Assembly: GCF_963855985.1 (NCBI RefSeq)
Contig: NC_087118.1
Span: 1,178,001-1,242,000 of the forward strand
Direction: 5' to 3'
Length of the DNA: 64,000 nt
DNA from: Ostrinia nubilalis
Lineage: Eukaryota; Arthropoda; Insecta; Lepidoptera; Crambidae
The position numbers and the translations under genes are program-made. The stretch's first letter is position 1, and every line of letters starts with the position of its first letter. Shown one piece after another: positions 11,841-21,454 of this stretch. Under the pieces are notes generated by a model. The model made no database searches. It saw nothing but the letters and a program-made list of their open reading frames with translations, and was not told the DNA's origin.

Positions 11841-12134
11841 GTTGCCCGCGAGTACTTTGGATCACAAGGGTGAGCGATATTGTTTTTCATTTGATTCTTT
11901 TGCTGAGTACTTGTTGTTGTTGGTTAAAGATTGTCGCCAAGATTGAGTGGCAGACGTTTCAATAATGTTACTGTAATGACCGGTATAGGTCAAATACAAG
12001 TAGTCAGCACAGAATACATTTTATGTTGTGTAATGATTAACGATCGAATTGGAGGAATGCCCATCAGTCTAGTGCCGATTGATTAGTAATAACGATGATT
12101 TGAGTAATGATATTAGTGATGTAAAGGCCACTGA

Positions 12135-12560
12135 GTGATAGTCACAGGGATGACTACCACTATGTTCGTAATCACAGGGATGATTGCGATGTGTGATGTA
12201 ATCACAGGGATGATTACATAATTTTGACTTGATGACGGACCATAGACTTTCGACTTATGACGATATCGTGATCACAGGGATGATTGCGATTAGTAATGTA
12301 GTCACAGGGATTATTACATTATTTTGAAACCCATAGTCACAGGGATGACTTGGGGTGTAGTGTGCAGTTACAGGGATAATTGCAATAGTAGTCACAGGGA
12401 TGATTACTTTATTTTGAAACCTATAGTCACAGGGATGACTTGGGGTGTATTGTGCAGTTACAGGGATAATTGCAATAGTAGTCACAGGGATGATTACTAG
12501 TGAAAGTGATTGTTACAGGGATAACATTCACTCATTTGGGAGTCACAGGGATGGCTTTCA
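12135..12560 (+). repeat. array of about 13 hairpins with constant CAGGGA loop
   Basis: The loop CAGGGA occurs at 12145, 12175, 12205, 12275, 12305, 12340, 12371, 12395, 12430, 12461, 12485, 12515 and 12545. Each is flanked by a short inverted repeat, and the stems differ: GTAATCA/TGATTAC, GTCA/TGAC, TGCAGTTA/TAATTGCA, GTGATTGTTA/TAACATTCAC and others. Changes in one arm are mostly matched in the other or give G-U pairs in the plus-strand RNA. The array lies in the leader of LTR2 where gag would be expected. What is seen is the repeated fold; any function is unknown. Confidence 0.8.
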
Positions 12561-13075
12561 AAATTGTGGCACTTACATACCTACTATTCATGATGCTTTC
12601 TTTAAATTTGACTAAAAGGCACTTGTACTTTTTGGCTTTTCTCTAGTACCTATTTTCGTTAAAGTACGTTTTATAGGACAAAGTAGTGATGTTCATGTCA
12701 AAAAAATATCGATATTATTTTCGATATAATATATCGTAATGTTGGGAGGGTAGTTGGGGAAGCCGTTGCGTCAATACGCTTTTTAACGTTCAGTGTGTAT
12801 AATCGAATATAAATAGTGCTAAAAGTCTCATTTTTACTATATAAACTAGTCAAAAAGTTTCCTCTATCGGTGATCGTAGTACTGTGTTGTTTGTGGCGCT
12901 TTTTGTGAACTAGCAAGTGAGAAAACTCAAGTTTAAGTGGAAGGCATTAAGGTACTCTAATACTTCAAATAAACGCTCACAAATACAACACAAAGACTGG
13001 GATTTGAAGCTACACTAAGTTAAACACACATCACTACAATCGTTTATTCGTTTTTGTTTACATTCACATAAAAAC

Positions 13076-14257
13076 ATGTCACCTAAAAACAAAACTTGTG
13101 GCGGATGTTTCCGCAAGATTGAGGACAGGCGGAGGTGTTTGTCGTGCCATACATGCAAAAAACACTACGATTTGGTGTGCGCCGGTGTTACTGAGCAGCG
13201 CTTCCATGGCACGCTGGTCGGGGAGCATAGGGACCGGTGGCGGTGCGTCGCCTGCGTCAGCGCGCAGCCCAAGCGCGACAATACGAACACGCCGGTCCGG
13301 GCCGCTGTCGACGACGGCGTCACGCTGCGGCGGGGCGCCTCCTCCGTGAGCCCCGTCGGCCTGGACGTCTCCATGCTCGAGGGGCCGGCGTTGGACGACA
13401 CCGCGCACAACGCGACTGTAGAGCTGCCTGACTTTCACCCCTTCGTCCTTGAGATGAGGCAATTCAGGGAGGAGGTACGGGCCATGCACACCCGGATCGA
13501 CGCCGTGTACGGCGAGATACGGGAGCTGACGGGCCGGGTGATCCGCTGCGAGGAGAAGGTCGGAGCCGTCGAGCAGCGCCTGCACGTGATCAACCTCGCC
13601 GTGCAGAGCGGCGCCTCGGCCGGCGCGGCGCGGATGGACGCGCTCGAGCAGCGGCTGGGGGCCGGGGCGGCGCGGATGGACGCGTTCGAGCAGCGGCTGG
13701 GGGCCGGGGCGGCGCCTGGGCCGGAGGCGAGCGCGCAGCTGGAGCGCACCGTGGCCGAGCTCAGGCTCGAGCTCAACGAGCGGGACCAGGAGGCCCTGCT
13801 CGCGGACCTGGAGATCGGCCACCTCCCGGAGGTGAAGGGGGAGAGCGTCGGGCACAGCGTCGCGGTGCTGGCCGGCCGGCTGGGCGTGGCGCTGGACGAG
13901 CGGGACGTGGTGTTCGCGGAGCGCGTGGGCGCGCCGCCGGCCGAGGCGGGCGGGCGCGCGCGGCGCGTGGTGGTGCGGCTGGCGCGGCGCCGCCTGCGCG
14001 ACGAGCTGCTGCAGGCCGCGCGCGTGCGCCGGGGCCTGGCCGGCGAGGGCGGCGCGCGCGTCTTCATCAACGAGAGGCTGACTCGTCCCAACCGCCAGCT
14101 CTACCACCGCGTGCGCGAGGAGTGCCGCAGGCTTCAGTGGCGGTACTCGTGGACGAAGAATGGCAGAATATTTGCCCGAAGAGGTGATGGTGCGCAGGCA
14201 TATCAGCTCCGATCGATGGGGGACCTCGAGAGAGTCTTCGGCCTCCCGCCAAGTTGA
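13076..14257 (+). CDS. ORF1 of non-LTR C: PHD finger, coiled coil and FP25K-like C-terminus
   Basis: The protein has 393 codons and is intact. Residues 8-60 form a C4HC3 PHD-type zinc finger (CGGC, CLSC, H-YDLVC, WRCVAC). Residues 125-250 are heptad-rich with many E, R, Q and L, consistent with a coiled coil. A 17-residue unit (GAARMDALEQRLGAG) is repeated in tandem. The last 60 residues (RQLYHRVREECRRLQW, KNGRIFARR, SMGDLERVFG) resemble the C-terminal domain of baculovirus FP25K, known also from lepidopteran retrotransposon ORF1 proteins. ORF1 proteins bind element RNA and form RNP particles. The coding sequence is very GC-rich from 13200 to 14150, unlike its surroundings. BEL separates it from ORF2. 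Confidence 0.82.
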   Translation: MSPKNKTCGGCFRKIEDRRRCLSCHTCKKHYDLVCAGVTEQRFHGTLVGEHRDRWRCVACVSAQPKRDNTNTPVRAAVDDGVTLRRGASSVSPVGLDVSMLEGPALDDTAHNATVELPDFHPFVLEMRQFREEVRAMHTRIDAVYGEIRELTGRVIRCEEKVGAVEQRLHVINLAVQSGASAGAARMDALEQRLGAGAARMDAFEQRLGAGAAPGPEASAQLERTVAELRLELNERDQEALLADLEIGHLPEVKGESVGHSVAVLAGRLGVALDERDVVFAERVGAPPAEAGGRARRVVVRLARRRLRDELLQAARVRRGLAGEGGARVFINERLTRPNRQLYHRVREECRRLQWRYSWTKNGRIFARRGDGAQAYQLRSMGDLERVFGLPPS

Positions 14258-14491
14258 CTGTCATCCTGTAATGTCACATTAGTTTTTAATTTTCTGAATT
14301 TTCTGTTATATTATGCTGTACTAATATTTTCTACATACTCATTAAAATGTAAAACGGTTTTAAATATAAGATTCTTGCACTTTAGATCATTCTTTGTATT
14401 TGTGTCTTTGATTGAGATGACTGAAGCTGTCATAGTGGACCAGATCAATTATACTTTCAAACAACCACACCTGCTTGCTTTCTTTTACTAT

Positions 14492-14779
14492 TGTAAGAAT
14501 ACTCTATAAGTCAATGTCCAGTCAATTAGTTACATTCCGTAGATTCTAAGACATTTTAGTTTGCAAGACTGTCAATAGATGGCGTTGTGCTGACTTACAT
14601 CGCGGTGTCGAAGTTTTAGGCGACCCATATATAAAGGTTTTGAACCACCGTTCACATTAACCATCCTACTTGTTACTAACCGATTGTGGTGACGTAATAA
14701 ACCCGTCGTGTACTGAGTTTGGCTTTTATTTCTAAGCTAGTACACCCTCGATTCGACTTTGACCCAAGGGGGTTAAACA
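14492..14779 (+). repeat. 5' LTR of BEL/Pao
   Basis: TGTAAGAATAC to GGTTAAACA. A TATATAAA box lies at 14627-14634, and a polyadenylation-type AATAAA follows in GACGTAATAAACCC, so promoter and RNA 3' end signals are both within the LTR. Confidence 0.93.
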
Positions 14780-14796
14780 TGGTCCTTCGAGCCGGA
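14780..14796 (+). other. primer binding site of BEL/Pao (tRNA-Tyr)
   Basis: TGGTCCTTCGAGCCGGA directly follows the LTR and is complementary to the 3' end of insect tRNA-Tyr (acceptor stem starting CCTTCGA), recalled from known tRNA sequences. Confidence 0.75.
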
Positions 14797-15488
14797 TAGG
14801 TATTGCTCAGACCTATCCCGGAAGTCGTCCAGATAAGGGCGCAGTTTTTGGAGGATTAGGAGTGGTGGTGGTTCCTGTGGTTCCTGGTTGAGGAAGCAGA
14901 ACAGCCTCCGAGGGTTGGAGCTGCTGCAGCAGGAGTTCGAGCTTGGTGGTGAATCCGGCTTTGGACTTCGAGACGGTGCTGATGAGAAGGTGCCGTCAGG
15001 ATTGGGATCGGGAATCAATTGGAGGAGTAGGACAAGGACGACGTAAGGCTGACGTCACACGTGTGAGTGAAAAGGACAAAAAACTGTGAGTGCTCTTTAT
15101 TTTATCAGTGCAGTGCGATAGAAATTTGAACTTTATTTACAAGGAAGAATTAACTTTAACATTTAGTGATCAGTGCAAGTAATGTTTGTATGAAAATTGG
15201 AACTTAGAATATTTGCGAGTAAATTTTATGGACTTAGAATATTTCGTTAGTAAACTTTAAGGACTTTGTTAGTTTTTAAGAGAAATTGGTTCAGACGGGG
15301 AATCCATGCCCGATTTTGTATAGAGTTGTTTTGTTTCGAAACACTTAGAATTTTCACGGTAAATTTTGCATGAACTTAGTCTAAGATTTGGTTTTAAAAC
15401 TATTTACATTTATACACATTATATTTTTTTTACAATCTTTATTACAATTTTATCATCAATTAAAAATTAAAATAATCAAATTAACAAA

Positions 15489-18400
15489 ATGGAGTCTGAT
15501 CTAATTTTACAAATGGACAATCATGAACGAATTAATAAAGCTTTAGCAAATTTTAAGAAATCGCCGAAAGTGCGAATTACCGAAAATTATTGTCAAACTC
15601 GATTAGAGTCTTTGGAAACATTATGGTCTAATTTTACTGATATGCACAAAACATTTATAAAATCATATGGTGCTGAGTTAAAAAATACAGATTACTATGA
15701 AAACGATGTGTACGATTTAACAGAAGAAACTTATATTGAGTACAAAACACTGCTTAAGACTTACTTGAGTAAATTTAATAAAGAGAGAGAACAATGGGCT
15801 GATGCAAGTGAAAAATCTCCTCAAGGAACGTCTAAAGCAGACTCCTTTAAATTACCCAAAATTGTAATACCTACGTTTTCAGGAAAGTATTCTGAGTGGA
15901 TCACATTTAGGGACTTATTTAAATCATTGATCCATAATAATGCTAAGTTAGATAATGTACAAAAAATGCATTATCTCAAGAGTTCATTATCAGGTGAAGC
16001 TGAGCAATTGCTTAGACAAATACCTATTTCGGAAGCAAATTACGAGAGATGTTGGACTCAGTTAGAATCTCGTTATGATAATAAACGTTACCTTTCACAT
16101 TTTATATTAAAAAGATTACTTAGTCAGAGAAATATAACAACCGAATCTGCTAGTGGCTTAAAAGAATTGATTGATACGACTAACGATTGTTTGAGTGGTT
16201 TAGCCAATCTGGGGATAAATACTTCTAATTGGGACATTATTGTGATACATATATTGTGTTTAAAATTGGACAGTGAGTCACGTAAGCAGTGGGAATTTAA
16301 TATAACTGATAGTACGTCATCTGAAGAACTTCCAACTTTTGAACAATTTAAAGAATTCTTAACCAATAGATATAGAGCACTTGAATTTTTGGATCCAAAG
16401 GTAATTTCAAATAAATCTTTCAATAATAATCCTAACAATAATTCGAATCATAATCATAATTTTGTAAAGTTTAAAGCTCTTCATGTGACTAAATCGCAAT
16501 GTGAATTTTGTTCTGAGACTCACAAACTGAGTATGTGTCGTAAGTTTGCGAGTCAGGATGTCAGCCAACGTCGTAATTTCGTTCAGACCAGTGGGTTGTG
16601 TTACAACTGTTTGGGAGCCAACCATGGGGCGAAAGCTTGTCAGAATAAGCTGAAGTGTAAGCTTTGCCACCGTCGCCATCACTCTCTTCTACATCCTACG
16701 GGTACAGAAAATTACAGTCCACACACGAATGGTGTTAATGTTGAATCGGACGGGAAGGATAGTTCAAGGGGATTTGGGCCTAAAGGTGAGGCAGGTAATG
16801 CTGGTAAATCATCAGCTTTTGTAGCATGCAATTTCTCGACAGGAAATGTGAATCAGGTGTTGCTAGCTACGGCGCTAGTCAATGCCGAGTCGAGGAATGG
16901 CAGTAATCAGGTTTTAAGAGCCTTACTAGATCAAGGTTCTGAGGGAAATTTTGTGACTGAATCAACCGTGATTGATCTGAAGTTGAAAAAGTCGCCTATA
17001 CATGGCACAATTTCAGGTCTGGGTGGAGACAAGGGCTTAGTCTCCAAGGCTATGGTTAGTTTTAAAATAAAGTCGAGATCAGATCCGGACAAACACTTCA
17101 CTATACAGGCATACGTATTGAAATCAATAACTTCGTTTCTTCCAAATAGACAAGTAGGTCAGCTAGATTTTGCAGGACTCGAAGAAATTGAATTAGCGGA
17201 CCCTGATTATAACCGTCCTAACAAAATCGATTTGCTATTAGGAGCGGAAGTGTATAGTCAAGTGATACAGGAAGGCATTCGTAAAACCCCTAATAATACA
17301 CTTGTTGCTCAGGCTACTAGTTTAGGCTGGATTTTATCTGGGATTGTAAGCTCTCCAGTCAACCAAGCTAGAAGTGTAGTGGCATTACATTGTCAATTAC
17401 ATGAAGGGGATGAATTATTGAAAAAATTCTGGGAAATCGAGTCAGGAATGGACTTAACAAAGGAACAGACTTACACGGAAGATGAAAGAAAATGTGAAGA
17501 GATTTTTACAAAAACTACAACAAGGGATGAAGAGGGAAGGTACGTGGTTAGGTTACCTTTTAAAACAGAAGATCCTGATTGTAAGAGAGGAAAAACAAGA
17601 GATATAGCAGAGAAAAGACTTCAAAGTTTAGAAAGGCGATTCGAAAAAAGTGAGAAGTTTCATAAGAGTTATAAGGAAGTAATTGAAGAGTACATAGAGC
17701 TGGGACATATAACTGAAGTTCAGAAACCCGATGTAAACCGTAATGAATCAGTTTACCTACCCCACCACGCGGTAATAAGAGAGGACAAAGACACCACTAA
17801 AGTGAGAGTAGTGTTTAATGCTTCTCAGATTGGAAAAAATGGAGTCTCCCTTAATGACAATCTTTTGGTCGGTCCAACTATACAGCCAGATCTGAGATAT
17901 CTCATCATACAATGGAGACTGTCACGAATTTGTTTGACGTCTGACATTGTGAAGATGTACCGGCAAATAAAGGTCCATGAAGAGGATGCGGATTTCCAGA
18001 GACTGTTGTGGAGAGATGAGAGTGGAGACATTAAGGATTACAAGCATCTCCGAGTTACCTTTGGTACAGCGTCGGCTCCATTCTTGGCAGTGAGAACTCT
18101 CCAACAAGTCGCTATAGATGAGGGCACTGAGTATCCTATCGCTGCTGAATTAGTGCCTCAAAAGTTTTATATGGATGATCTCATGTGTGGATGCGAGGAT
18201 GTAAATGAAGGTATGGAAATCTATGGTCAAATGAAAGGTTTACTTAGGAAAGGAGGATTTCAATTACAAAAATGGGCAAGTAACGATGAACAACTTATGA
18301 AATTAATAGAAAAAGAGGAAAAGAAAGAAGAGAAAAATAATGGAAATCAGGAATCTAAGGAAGGAATAAATATAAAAATGGACGAAATAATGAAAATTCT

Positions 18401-20747
18401 CGGACTAACCTGGAAGAGACGTGCTGATAATTTTCGTTACAAGGTTAATATTCCAGATCTACAGCTACCTATCACAAAAAGGAAAATCATTGCCGACATA
18501 TCTCGCTTATTTGATCCATTAGGCTGGATTACGCCATGCATAATATTAGCGAAAGCAATGATACAGAAGTTGTGGATTACAGGTATTGGGTGGGACGAAG
18601 AAGTACCTAAGGAATTAATCAAGGAATGGTGTGCTTATCGAAATGAATTAATGAGTATAACGGATGTGAAAATCCCTAGATGGGTTGAAACCAGAGCTAA
18701 TGATGTGAAGCGTGAATTACACGGTTTTTGCGATGCCTCTAAAATTGCATACGCTGCGGTGGTGTATCTTCGCATCATAGATTCTGACGGTAAAGTGCAT
18801 GTAACCTTGATTGCTGCAAAATCTAAGGTAGCTCCAATCAAGCAAGTTTCTATTCCACGATTGGAACTCTGTGGTGCTGTGGAACTTACGAGACTGCTGA
18901 TAGATGTTGGTAGAGTATTGAAAATAGAGAGCTCGAACGTACATGCGTGGACCGATTCGACCATAGTCTTGGCTTGGCTAAACAGTTTACCTAGTCGATG
19001 GAAAGTATTTGTGGCGAATCGTGTATCAGAAATACTAACCTCTATGAATCCCTATCAATGGTCTCATGTGAAAACTAGCGAAAATCCCGCAGATTGTGCC
19101 TCGAGAGGAGTATCTCCTGCCAATCTTATAAACCAATCCATGTGGTTCAGCGGTCCTAGTTTTCTTAGATCTAAAAAAGTTGAATATAAAAAGCCTACAG
19201 AGATAGAAACAGAAATGGAAGCAGTAAAGGTACACACATTAAAAAAGGAAGAAAACATTTTTGATATTTGGGAAAAATTTTCATCACTAACAAAATTGAT
19301 TAGAGTTCTAACTTATTGCAGAAGATTTTTAAATTTAAAACAATCAAAGTCTAATCAACAATATAAAGGATATTTAAAATCAGAAGAATTAAGAGAAACA
19401 CTAAAAATATGCATAAAAAAGGATCAAGAAATTCATTTTGAAAAAGAAATAGAAGCAATTAATAAGAAAGTTAATATTCAGAAAAATAGTAGATTAAAAA
19501 GTTTGAATCCGATATTAGACGAGAACAATATATTAAGAGTGGGAGGAAGGTTGGAAGAAGCTGATTTAAGGGAAAATAAAAAGCATCCAATAATAATGGC
19601 AAAACATTCTTCTCTGACCAAGTTGATTATTGTCGATGCACACAATCAGACTCTGCACGGTGGACCACAGCTGACACTTAACTATATAAGAAATAAATAT
19701 TTCATTATAGGGGCGAAGCAGTTGATAAAAGCTCACGTCAGAAAGTGCGTTGAATGTGTGAAAAACAGCGGACGCACATACCAACAGCTTATGGGCCAAC
19801 TTCCTTCAGTTCGAGCAAAACCGGCTCGTCCATTCCAACACAGTGGAGTGGATTTTGCAGGGCCCATCCAAATGCGTACTGCTCGGGGTCGTGGTCACAA
19901 ATCGTACAAAGGATATATATGCCTTTTTGTATGTATGTCCACGAAAGCCGTTCACGTAGAAGCTGTTAGTGATCTCACAGCTCAGGGCTTTCTCCAAGCA
20001 TTTAAAAGGTTTGTGGCAAGAAGAGGTCGTTGTGAGCATATCTGGAGCGACAACGGTACCAACTTTGTAGGGGCCGCCACAGAAATAAGAAAACTCTTTG
20101 CGGATGAAAAGGATGGCATCTTGGCAGAAATAGCCGAAAATTTAGCCAATAATTGTACGACCTGGCACTTCATTCCGCCACATGCACCTAATTTCGGGGG
20201 ATTGTGGGAGGCGGGAGTTAAGTCCGTCAAACACCACTTAAAACGTGTGATTGGAACGTCCACTTTAACCTTCGAAGAGATGGCGACGGTACTGGCACAA
20301 GTAGAGGCATGTTTAAACTCTAGACCTCTGTCAAGACTGAATGAGGATGCAGAAAATTTAGACGTCTTAACTCCGGGTCATTTTCTAGTTGGAGAGGCTT
20401 TAGTCACGGCACCTGACTATAATTATGAGACCTCAAATGTAACCTCACTCAGAAGGTGGCAATACACACAAAGAATGAGTCAGGAATTTTGGCGAAAGTG
20501 GTCTCAAGATTACTTAAACCAATACTTTCACAGGTACAGATGGTCAACTCAAGCGCCTCAACCAAAAATAGGAGATATTGTGTTGATCAAAGAGGACGGT
20601 CTTCCCCCATGTCGTTGGCTGTATGCTAAAATTATCGAAGAGCACCCCGGTCGTGACGGAATTACGAGAGTGGTTACATTAAAATGCAAAAATTCTATAA
20701 TCAAACGATCTGTTAACAAATTGTGTATTTTGCCGGTAACTGAGTGA
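15489..20747 (+). CDS. BEL/Pao gag-pol polyprotein
   Basis: One uninterrupted frame of 1752 codons. In order: gag with a DUF1759-like segment (about 120-260, FSGKYSEWITFRDLF); CCHC-like knuckles near 338 and 371 (CYNCLGANHGAKAC); aspartic protease near 479 (LLDQGSEGNF); reverse transcriptase with YMDD near 894 (FYMDDLMCGC); RNase H near 1079 (FCDASKIAYAAVV); integrase zinc finger (HNQTLHGG ... CVECV, 1385-1420) and catalytic core with D near 1452, D near 1519 (WSDNGTNF) and E near 1575 (GGLWEAGVK); DUF5641-type C-terminus. This is the standard BEL order and length. The ATG follows a 0.7-kb leader. It would copy and integrate element RNA in virus-like particles. Confidence 0.95.
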   Translation: MESDLILQMDNHERINKALANFKKSPKVRITENYCQTRLESLETLWSNFTDMHKTFIKSYGAELKNTDYYENDVYDLTEETYIEYKTLLKTYLSKFNKEREQWADASEKSPQGTSKADSFKLPKIVIPTFSGKYSEWITFRDLFKSLIHNNAKLDNVQKMHYLKSSLSGEAEQLLRQIPISEANYERCWTQLESRYDNKRYLSHFILKRLLSQRNITTESASGLKELIDTTNDCLSGLANLGINTSNWDIIVIHILCLKLDSESRKQWEFNITDSTSSEELPTFEQFKEFLTNRYRALEFLDPKVISNKSFNNNPNNNSNHNHNFVKFKALHVTKSQCEFCSETHKLSMCRKFASQDVSQRRNFVQTSGLCYNCLGANHGAKACQNKLKCKLCHRRHHSLLHPTGTENYSPHTNGVNVESDGKDSSRGFGPKGEAGNAGKSSAFVACNFSTGNVNQVLLATALVNAESRNGSNQVLRALLDQGSEGNFVTESTVIDLKLKKSPIHGTISGLGGDKGLVSKAMVSFKIKSRSDPDKHFTIQAYVLKSITSFLPNRQVGQLDFAGLEEIELADPDYNRPNKIDLLLGAEVYSQVIQEGIRKTPNNTLVAQATSLGWILSGIVSSPVNQARSVVALHCQLHEGDELLKKFWEIESGMDLTKEQTYTEDERKCEEIFTKTTTRDEEGRYVVRLPFKTEDPDCKRGKTRDIAEKRLQSLERRFEKSEKFHKSYKEVIEEYIELGHITEVQKPDVNRNESVYLPHHAVIREDKDTTKVRVVFNASQIGKNGVSLNDNLLVGPTIQPDLRYLIIQWRLSRICLTSDIVKMYRQIKVHEEDADFQRLLWRDESGDIKDYKHLRVTFGTASAPFLAVRTLQQVAIDEGTEYPIAAELVPQKFYMDDLMCGCEDVNEGMEIYGQMKGLLRKGGFQLQKWASNDEQLMKLIEKEEKKEEKNNGNQESKEGINIKMDEIMKILGLTWKRRADNFRYKVNIPDLQLPITKRKIIADISRLFDPLGWITPCIILAKAMIQKLWITGIGWDEEVPKELIKEWCAYRNELMSITDVKIPRWVETRANDVKRELHGFCDASKIAYAAVVYLRIIDSDGKVHVTLIAAKSKVAPIKQVSIPRLELCGAVELTRLLIDVGRVLKIESSNVHAWTDSTIVLAWLNSLPSRWKVFVANRVSEILTSMNPYQWSHVKTSENPADCASRGVSPANLINQSMWFSGPSFLRSKKVEYKKPTEIETEMEAVKVHTLKKEENIFDIWEKFSSLTKLIRVLTYCRRFLNLKQSKSNQQYKGYLKSEELRETLKICIKKDQEIHFEKEIEAINKKVNIQKNSRLKSLNPILDENNILRVGGRLEEADLRENKKHPIIMAKHSSLTKLIIVDAHNQTLHGGPQLTLNYIRNKYFIIGAKQLIKAHVRKCVECVKNSGRTYQQLMGQLPSVRAKPARPFQHSGVDFAGPIQMRTARGRGHKSYKGYICLFVCMSTKAVHVEAVSDLTAQGFLQAFKRFVARRGRCEHIWSDNGTNFVGAATEIRKLFADEKDGILAEIAENLANNCTTWHFIPPHAPNFGGLWEAGVKSVKHHLKRVIGTSTLTFEEMATVLAQVEACLNSRPLSRLNEDAENLDVLTPGHFLVGEALVTAPDYNYETSNVTSLRRWQYTQRMSQEFWRKWSQDYLNQYFHRYRWSTQAPQPKIGDIVLIKEDGLPPCRWLYAKIIEEHPGRDGITRVVTLKCKNSIIKRSVNKLCILPVTE

Positions 20748-21166
20748 AATCGTTTATCTTAAATTTTTGTAGGTACATACTAGTAAAAATCATGCATGAA
20801 TGAACTTGTTACTTTAATTTTATTTTACATTTTTATCAAATTATACAAAGTAATTATTATTTACTTTTACCTGTATTTTTCTGTTTTAAAAGAGTTTGGG
20901 TTTATGTGGTTTTATGATGTTTTTGTTTACACAATTTTAAATTGTATTATATTTTTAAATCTTAATTTCGAAGAGTTAATGTGAACAGTCATGGTGGATA
21001 CGGCGATAAGTTGTTAATTGTAATATGTGTTAATAGGGTATTTTCAAGTGTTATTTGACTGGTTTTGCGATAATATGTATAATGTGTCCTACTTTTACCA
21101 TTGTGGTCATAGTGGGCGGTTCCGTATTTAGGACAAAATGTCAATTTGTCCTTAGTGGGCGGTAAA

Positions 21167-21454
21167 TGTAAGAATACTCTATAAGTCAATGTCCAGTCAA
21201 TTAGTTACATTCCGTAGATTCTAAGACATTTTAGTTTGCAAGACTGTCAATAGATGGCGTTGTGCTGACTTACATCGCGGTGTCGAAGTTTTAGGCGACC
21301 CATATATAAAGGTTTTGAACCACCGTTCACATTAACCATCCTACTTGTTACTAACCGATTGTGGTGACGTAATAAACCCGTCGTGTACTGAGTTTGGCTT
21401 TTATTTCTAAGCTAGTACACCCTCGATTCGACTTTGACCCAAGGGGGTTAAACA
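21167..21454 (+). repeat. 3' LTR of BEL/Pao
   Basis: Same 288 bp as the 5' LTR with no difference noticed. It is preceded by a purine-rich stretch AGTGGGCGG that can serve as the polypurine tract, and followed by the TSD ACTAT. Confidence 0.93.

Larger units (their letters stand above)
14492..21454 (+). mobile_element. complete BEL/Pao LTR retrotransposon
   Basis: The 288-bp LTRs (14492-14779, 21167-21454) appear identical. The TSD is ACTAT (14487-14491, 21455-21459). The PBS follows the 5' LTR directly, and a single long gag-pol ORF fills the middle. It lies between ORF1 and ORF2 of non-LTR C, in the same orientation. Identical LTRs and an intact ORF mark a recent insertion that may still be competent. 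Confidence 0.95.

Noticed and set aside
12135..12560. CRISPR-like or coding array
   Set aside because: The repeats are in a eukaryotic LTR element, spacing is irregular, and the conserved unit is a hairpin loop. The minus-strand frame of 76 codons merely translates the repeat.
13079..14107. 342-codon open frame on the minus strand
   Set aside because: It is the antisense shadow of GC-rich ORF1; the plus-strand frame has the zinc finger, coiled coil and C-terminal domain.
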